Shown here piece by piece: positions 57,890 through 64,000 of a stretch of DNA of 64,000 nucleotides (position 1 is the stretch's first letter; each line of letters starts with the position of its first letter). The notes under the pieces are model-generated. The model was not told the origin of the DNA, searched no databases, and was given only the letters and a program-made list of their open reading frames with translations. Location of the stretch: positions 62,001 through 126,000 of the forward strand of contig NZ_CP101823.1 of NCBI RefSeq assembly GCF_024498175.1, in the 5' to 3' direction. Source of the stretch: Haloplanus salinarum. GTDB taxonomy: Archaea; Halobacteriota; Halobacteria; Halobacteriales; Haloferacaceae. Made by a program: the position numbers and the translations under genes.

Positions 57890-58081
57890 TCAGGACATCG
57901 CGTCGCGTGGCATCACTAGGTCGCCGCCACACTCCGGACACCGCGTGAACGACCCCGTTACGCCCGTCGTCGTCCGGAACTCGGCGTAGTCACAGTCGGT
58001 ACAGACCGCCTCGGCGACGTATCTCCGGACGCCCGCTGGCTCCTCCGGTCCGACCTCGGTTCGCCCCTCTTTTAGAGACAT
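57890..58081 (-). CDS. small zinc-ribbon protein
   Basis: A 63-residue protein with two CxxC pairs, CTDC and CPEC, spaced for a zinc ribbon, starting MSLKEGRTEVG. Related small ribbon proteins are common in haloarchaea and of unknown function. The ATG at 58081 fits better than one five codons upstream. Confidence 0.7.
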   Translation of the reverse strand: MSLKEGRTEVGPEEPAGVRRYVAEAVCTDCDYAEFRTTTGVTGSFTRCPECGGDLVMPRDAMS

Positions 58082-58241
58082 GGTAACACTTCTCACTCGA
58101 GGGGCTTAAAACGCACGCCGTACTCGACGGTCGATCGGTCCACGATCGGTCGGTGATTAGAGAATCGAGCCACCGTTCGATCAGTACTGCACCGGCTCGG
58201 AATCGGAGAAAGGTTCATGTGTCGTGGGCTCCTTCCCTTGC

Positions 58242-58400
58242 ATGACAATGCCTGACACGAAAAGTGGTCGCGAACGAAACGGCCGGAACAAGCGCGCCCA
58301 GCTCCGGCAGCAGCTGTACGAGCAGGAGCTCGAAACCCTCGACGAGGACGCGGAGCTTCCCGAGTTCGGCGAGGACGAGGCCGCGGTCGACGAACCGTAA
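58242..58400 (+). CDS. small acidic/basic helical protein
   Basis: A 52-residue frame MTMPDTKSGRERNG ... VDEP. The first half is basic with a helix (NKRAQLRQQLYEQELETL) and the C-terminal third is acidic (DEDAELPEFGEDEAA). Start may be ATG 58242 or 58248. GC-rich third positions match core genes. No family recognised. Confidence 0.6.
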   Translation: MTMPDTKSGRERNGRNKRAQLRQQLYEQELETLDEDAELPEFGEDEAAVDEP

Positions 58401-58446
58401 GGCCCGGGTCGGCGCTCTTTTCAGTCCCCCGACCCAACCGGTGTTC

Positions 58447-58842
58447 GTGCCACCCCGTGCGAACTACGCGACGATGTACGTCGGTGCGCAACTCGCGCCC
58501 GAGGGGCGGGAACTCGACCTCGACTGGGCCGAGAACGTCGGCAACGGGACGCCACGCCACGAGTTCCACGTGCCGACCGACGAGGCCTTCGACGGCTACG
58601 TCGGTATCCAGGCCTTCGACGTCGGCGACTACGGCCACGAGATCCGGATCAACGGCGACCGGATGAGCGGCTTCGACATCCCGCCCAACGACGGCTGGCA
58701 GTACTGGGTCGACACGTTCGGCGACGCCGTCGACCTTGTGGCCGGTACCAACGACCTCCGTGTCGTCCGTGCCGACGACTCGACGGACGCCTTCGCCGTC
58801 GGGACCGTCACCGTCCACTGGAAGGAACCCGCCGACGACTGA
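58447..58842 (+). CDS. conserved haloarchaeal beta-rich protein (DUF7383-like)
   Basis: A 131-residue, strand-rich protein without Cys or membrane segment: RANYATMYVGAQLAPEG, HEIRINGDRMSGFDIPPNDG, DLVAGTNDLRVVR. It looks like a compact beta-sandwich. GTG at 58447 is chosen because similar haloarchaeal proteins begin with RANYA; ATG at 58474 is possible. Function unknown. Confidence 0.6.
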   Translation: MPPRANYATMYVGAQLAPEGRELDLDWAENVGNGTPRHEFHVPTDEAFDGYVGIQAFDVGDYGHEIRINGDRMSGFDIPPNDGWQYWVDTFGDAVDLVAGTNDLRVVRADDSTDAFAVGTVTVHWKEPADD

Positions 58843-59000
58843 GCGACCCTCGCGTATTTAAAACCGCCGCGTCGTCCAGTCGAACGCCTCGTCCTGACTC
58901 GTGATAACAGTTGACAAGACACACGTCGGGTCGCTCCCGTCTCCGGATCTCTTCCGATTCGTCGCCGAACGGTTCGCGCTTCGTCGTGACTCACAACCCT

Positions 59001-59012
59001 TATTTTTATATA
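59001..59012 (+). promoter_or_regulatory. TATA box of the thermosome gene
   Basis: TATTTTTATATA is a strong haloarchaeal TATA element 28-39 bp upstream of the thermosome ATG. The A/T-rich tract stands out from the GC-rich surroundings, as expected for a highly expressed heat-inducible gene. Confidence 0.6.
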
Positions 59013-59039
59013 GAAGGACAAACAATCGTTCGGTGAACC

Positions 59040-60695
<1,656 letters not shown>

Positions 60696-60818
60696 CGCCC
60701 GGTCACCGCCCCACTGCCGTCGACCGCTGAACGCTGACTGTACCCCCCGCACGCTCCGTTCCCGTTTTCCCCCGTTCCCGTCACAAAGCCCTTGATCCCA
60801 CCCCCGGTAGCCCATGGT

Positions 60819-61766
60819 ATGCCCTCCGGGAGACGTGCCGTCCTCGCGAGCATCGGCACCGCAGCGATCGGCCTGTCCGGCTGTCTCGGCGGCGGATCCC
60901 CCGCCGAACCGACGCGAACGTCGACCGCCACGCCGACCGAAACGCCCGCGGGCGACGCCGCCACGCTCGGCGACGCCGTCGCCGTCGACGGCGCGACCGT
61001 CACCGTCTCGGACCTCGTGACCGCCCACTCGGTCCGCTATCTGAGCGCGCCGGACGCCATGGACGTCCACCCGGCGGACGGCGACCAGTTCGTCTTCGTC
61101 GCCGTGGCCGCCGACGGGTCGGGAACGCCGCCGGCGCCGGACCGGTTCGGGCTCGTCGCCGAGGACGCCCGCTACGGATCGGGAATCGAGTATCTCGGAC
61201 CCGCCCGCGTCGCCGCGCCCGTGACCGGGCGGCGGTACGGCGAGTCGAACCCCGAGGGGTTCCTCGGCTTCCGGGTTCCCGCGCCCTTGGACGCCGAGTC
61301 GGTCGCGGTGGTCCTGGGGAGCGACGGTCCCGAGCGGACGGATACGCCACCGGACCCCGGCGACGTCGTCGCCGAATGGACCGTTCCCCCGGCGGCGGTC
61401 GACCCACTCCGCTCGCCACCACCCGCCTTCTCGGCGGCCGCCGACGTGCCCGAGTCCGTTCCGGCGGACGAGCCGATCCCCGTCACGATCGACGTGACCA
61501 ACGAGGGCGACGGCCCCGGCGTCTTCCGCGCGGCGATCAACCAACAAGGGCCGCTCTACGGCGCCGAGGGGATCGATCGGTCGCTCGCGGCCGGCGAGTC
61601 CGCGACCCACGGGACGACCGTCGACTACTACCTCGACGACGACGCGGCGCCCGGACGCGTCCGGTTCGCCGTGGTCGGCCCCGACCTCTCGGAGCTCTTC
61701 GAGGTGACCCTCGACGGCGGCGGGACGCCCGCGGGGACGGGGACGACCACCGGCGCGACCCACTGA
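60819..61766 (+). CDS. Tat-exported lipoprotein
   Basis: A 315-residue secreted protein. The N-terminus has RRAVLASIGTAAIGLSGCLGGG: twin Arg, hydrophobic core and lipobox LSGC with the lipidated Cys near residue 22, the usual haloarchaeal Tat-lipoprotein layout. A Thr/Pro linker precedes two beta-sandwich-like domains (VFVAVAADGSG..., PIPVTIDVTNEGDGPGVF). A DUF4352- or CARDB-like substrate-binding role is possible; nothing catalytic is seen. Confidence 0.8.
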   Translation: MPSGRRAVLASIGTAAIGLSGCLGGGSPAEPTRTSTATPTETPAGDAATLGDAVAVDGATVTVSDLVTAHSVRYLSAPDAMDVHPADGDQFVFVAVAADGSGTPPAPDRFGLVAEDARYGSGIEYLGPARVAAPVTGRRYGESNPEGFLGFRVPAPLDAESVAVVLGSDGPERTDTPPDPGDVVAEWTVPPAAVDPLRSPPPAFSAAADVPESVPADEPIPVTIDVTNEGDGPGVFRAAINQQGPLYGAEGIDRSLAAGESATHGTTVDYYLDDDAAPGRVRFAVVGPDLSELFEVTLDGGGTPAGTGTTTGATH

Positions 61767-61812
61767 CCCGCCCCGCGAAACCGGTAACTCCACGGATACG
61801 TTAGGGGCGACC

Positions 61813-62808
61813 ATGGAGACCCTGCTTCTGGACGGCGAGACGGTTGCCGACAACGCACCGATGGACGCCCTCGTCGACGCGGTCGAGGCCGCCTTCGCGG
61901 CCTACGAGCGCGGCGACGCGACGATGCCGCCGAAGTCGTACGTCGACCTCCCGCAGTACGACGGCGACTTCCGGTCGATGCCCGCCTACCTCGACGCGGG
62001 CGACTGGGACGCCGCGGGCGTGAAGTGGGTGAACTCCCACCCGCACAACGGGGAGCGCCACGGCCTCCCGACGGTCATGGGGACGATGATCTACTCCGAC
62101 CCCGAGACGGCGGTGCCCCTCTCGATCATGGACGGCACGGCGCTCACGACCCGGCGGACCGGCGCGGCCGCCGCCGTCGCCACCGACCACCTCGCGGTCG
62201 AGGGGGCGTCCTCCCTCGGACTGGTCGGGGCGGGCGTGCAGGCCCACGCCCAACTCGACGCCATCGCGACGGTCCGACCGATCGGGACCGTCGTCGTCGC
62301 CGACGCCGACGCGGAGCGCGCGCGGGCCTTCGTCGACGCCGTGAGCGATCGGTTCGACGCCCGCGTGGGCACCATCGCCGAGGCGGCGGCCTGTGACGTC
62401 CTCTCGACGGTGACGCCCGTCCGCGACCCCATCGTCGCCGCCGACGCCGTCGGCGAGCGGACCCACGTCAACGCCGTCGGCGCCGACGCCCCGGGCAAAC
62501 ACGAACTCGCCGACGACCTGCTGGCGGCCGCGACGCTCGTCGTCGACGACCACGCGCAGTGTACCCACTCCGGCGAAATCAACGTCTCCTACGGGACCGG
62601 CCGGCTCACGGACGCCGACATCCACGCCGAACTCGGCGAGGTGGTGACGGGGGCGAAGCCGGGACGAACGCCCGAGGACGGGGTCACCGTCTTCGACAGC
62701 ACGGGCCTCGCCATCCAGGACGTGGCGGCGGCCCACGTCGTCTACGAACGGGCCACGGCCGCGGGCGCCGGCACGCGGTTCGACCTGCTCGGCCTCGCGA
62801 CGGAGTGA
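61813..62808 (+). CDS. ornithine cyclodeaminase/mu-crystallin family dehydrogenase
   Basis: A 331-residue enzyme of the OCD family. It has the substrate Lys region AAGVKWVNSHPHN, the Arg in ALTTRRTGAAAAVAT, the NAD motif LGLVGAGVQAHAQL, and VNAVGADAPGKHEL. Family members include ornithine cyclodeaminase and the archaeal alanine dehydrogenase; the residues do not settle which. Single gene, probably with its own promoter. Confidence 0.9.
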   Translation: METLLLDGETVADNAPMDALVDAVEAAFAAYERGDATMPPKSYVDLPQYDGDFRSMPAYLDAGDWDAAGVKWVNSHPHNGERHGLPTVMGTMIYSDPETAVPLSIMDGTALTTRRTGAAAAVATDHLAVEGASSLGLVGAGVQAHAQLDAIATVRPIGTVVVADADAERARAFVDAVSDRFDARVGTIAEAAACDVLSTVTPVRDPIVAADAVGERTHVNAVGADAPGKHELADDLLAAATLVVDDHAQCTHSGEINVSYGTGRLTDADIHAELGEVVTGAKPGRTPEDGVTVFDSTGLAIQDVAAAHVVYERATAAGAGTRFDLLGLATE

Positions 62809-62832
62809 CGCGCCGGTGGCCCGGCCGCGACG

Positions 62833-64000
62833 TTACTCCAGGTGGATCGCGGGCCGGAAGGGGACGGCGTCGCCGGCCTTGTCGCCGGGGTCCGGCGGGT
62901 CGGCGTCCTCGTCGTAGACCCGCACCTCGGCGCCGAACTCGCGTTCGAGGAAGGGAACGGCCGTCTCGTAGGTCGCCCGCTCGTCGAGGTCGTCCATGGC
63001 GTCGACCGTCGCGTCGTCCAGATCGCGGACGAGTTCGACGAGTTCGCCCGCGAGGTCGTTCACCGCGTCGCCCCGTTCGCGGAGGTCGGGGTCGCTCATC
63101 GCCTCGCTCATCACCGCACCCACGTCCGGTCCGGCCTCGACGACGGCGTCGAAGACCTTCCACTTCCAGTCGGCGGCGGCGTACACCCGGACGACCTCGG
63201 GATCGGTCCCGGTCACGTCGACGATGTCGTGGACGTCCTCGGTGAGGCGTTCGATCCGTTCCTCCTGTAGCTCCACCGCCCGGTTCTCCAGGTCTGGATC
63301 GACCTCGGGCCACGGGGCGTCCTCGGCGGGCCGGCCGGTCAGCCGCTCGTGGAGTTCGTTCGCCATGAAGGGGACAAAGGGCGCGAGGAGGCGCAGCCGC
63401 GTCTCCAGAGCGTGCCGGAGCGTCCACCGGGCGCCGGGTCGGTCCCGGTCGGCGCGGCGGCGGTACCACCGGAGCGACTCCTCGAAGTCGTAGAAGGCGG
63501 CCTGACTGGCCGTCCGCGTCTCCGATCGCTCCATCGCCTCGGTCACCTCGCGGACGGTCCGCTGGAGCTTCGACAGGAGCCACCGGTCGACGTGTTCGAG
63601 GGCCGGCCGCTCGTCGTCGAACGTCGACGTCGGCTCCTCGGGGAGCAGCTCGGTCGCCCGGTTCCAGAACCGCTCCAGCTGGTCGCGGACGCTCTCGACC
63701 TGGTCGGCACGCCAGTCGTAGTCCTGCCACGGCTCCGCGGAGTTGAGCAGGAAAAATCGCACCGTGTCGGCGCCGTAGGCCTGGATTGCCTCGTCCGGCA
63801 GGACGACGTGTCCCTTCGAGGAGGACATCTTCCGCCCCTCCAGCAGGCCCATGCCCATGATGACGATGCCCCCGGGCCACTGCGGTTCGTCGAACAGTTC
63901 GGCGTGGTGGAACAGGTAGAACGTGAGGTGATTCGAGATGAGGTCGTTCGCCGAGAAGCGGTAGTCGACGGGATACCAGTGGAGCCACTCCTCACGCAGG
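62833..64000 (-). CDS. leuS: leucyl-tRNA synthetase, C-terminal part (5' end outside window)
   Basis: The frame is open to the window edge. The visible 388 residues begin in the catalytic domain (HWYPVDYRFSANDLISNHLTFYLFHHAELF) and include the KMSSSKG signature that stabilises the transition state. The anticodon-binding helical domain follows (ALETRLRLLAPFVPFMANELHERL), then an archaeal-type C-terminal extension. The HIGH motif and editing domain lie beyond the window. Confidence 0.93.
   Translation of the reverse strand, partial: LREEWLHWYPVDYRFSANDLISNHLTFYLFHHAELFDEPQWPGGIVIMGMGLLEGRKMSSSKGHVVLPDEAIQAYGADTVRFFLLNSAEPWQDYDWRADQVESVRDQLERFWNRATELLPEEPTSTFDDERPALEHVDRWLLSKLQRTVREVTEAMERSETRTASQAAFYDFEESLRWYRRRADRDRPGARWTLRHALETRLRLLAPFVPFMANELHERLTGRPAEDAPWPEVDPDLENRAVELQEERIERLTEDVHDIVDVTGTDPEVVRVYAAADWKWKVFDAVVEAGPDVGAVMSEAMSDPDLRERGDAVNDLAGELVELVRDLDDATVDAMDDLDERATYETAVPFLEREFGAEVRVYDEDADPPDPGDKAGDAVPFRPAIHLE

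Overview
This window comes from a haloarchaeon (class Halobacteria). The coding DNA is GC-rich with GC-ending codons, proteins are rich in Asp and Glu, and the genes are archaeal: CDC48-type AAA ATPase, RIO2 kinase, ribosomal protein L15e, thermosome, UbaA, Thi4, a ThiN-type regulator, HTH_10 (Bat-like) regulator, TnpB and IS6 elements. Many starts are leaderless or nearly so. I cannot name the species.

Region 1 (1-9.4 kb) is a light and carotenoid island. It holds a Bat-like activator, an SRPBCC protein, a two-domain AAA ATPase, a microbial rhodopsin, phytoene synthase overlapping a lycopene cyclase, and a soluble PAS chemotaxis transducer. Bat-box-like motifs precede both the rhodopsin and phytoene synthase genes. 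Region 2 (9.4-13.8 kb) is AT-richer accessory DNA: an orphan multi-PAS histidine kinase, an IS6 element and a transposase remnant. Region 3 (13.8-24.4 kb) returns to core genes: rio2, rpl15e, peroxiredoxin, polyphosphate kinase, a phosphatase, a tungsten-type aldehyde oxidoreductase, an EamA transporter, ubaA and tRNA-Pro. The 3' end of that tRNA is imperfectly duplicated 130 bp downstream.

Region 4 (24.7-36.4 kb) carries small membrane proteins, a hydrolase, an APH-type kinase overlapping an enolase-like gene with altered catalytic residues, a CARF-like/winged-helix regulator with palindromic upstream DNA, a membrane histidine kinase, a cold-shock protein, a secreted surface protein, a frameshifted gene, an 82-bp palindromic repeat and htpX. 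Region 5 (36.5-41.5 kb) is the chromosome-organisation operon (coiled-coil protein, smc, scpA). The 3' end of scpA is tandemly repeated and abuts a second 82-bp palindrome. Region 6 (41.5-49 kb) has small membrane and transport genes, a phosphoribosyltransferase, a PhzF protein and PEP synthase, followed immediately by an IS1341-type element with a frameshifted tnpB.

Region 7 (49-64 kb) is metabolic. Thi4 and its likely repressor ThiR lie 1.4 kb apart, with dcd coupled to thiR. Citrate synthase follows, then IlvA-RidA-membrane protein as a compact group, tRNA-Ser, the thermosome, a Tat lipoprotein, an ornithine-cyclodeaminase family enzyme and the C-terminal part of leucyl-tRNA synthetase, which runs off the window end. 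I saw no CRISPR array, rRNA or intein.
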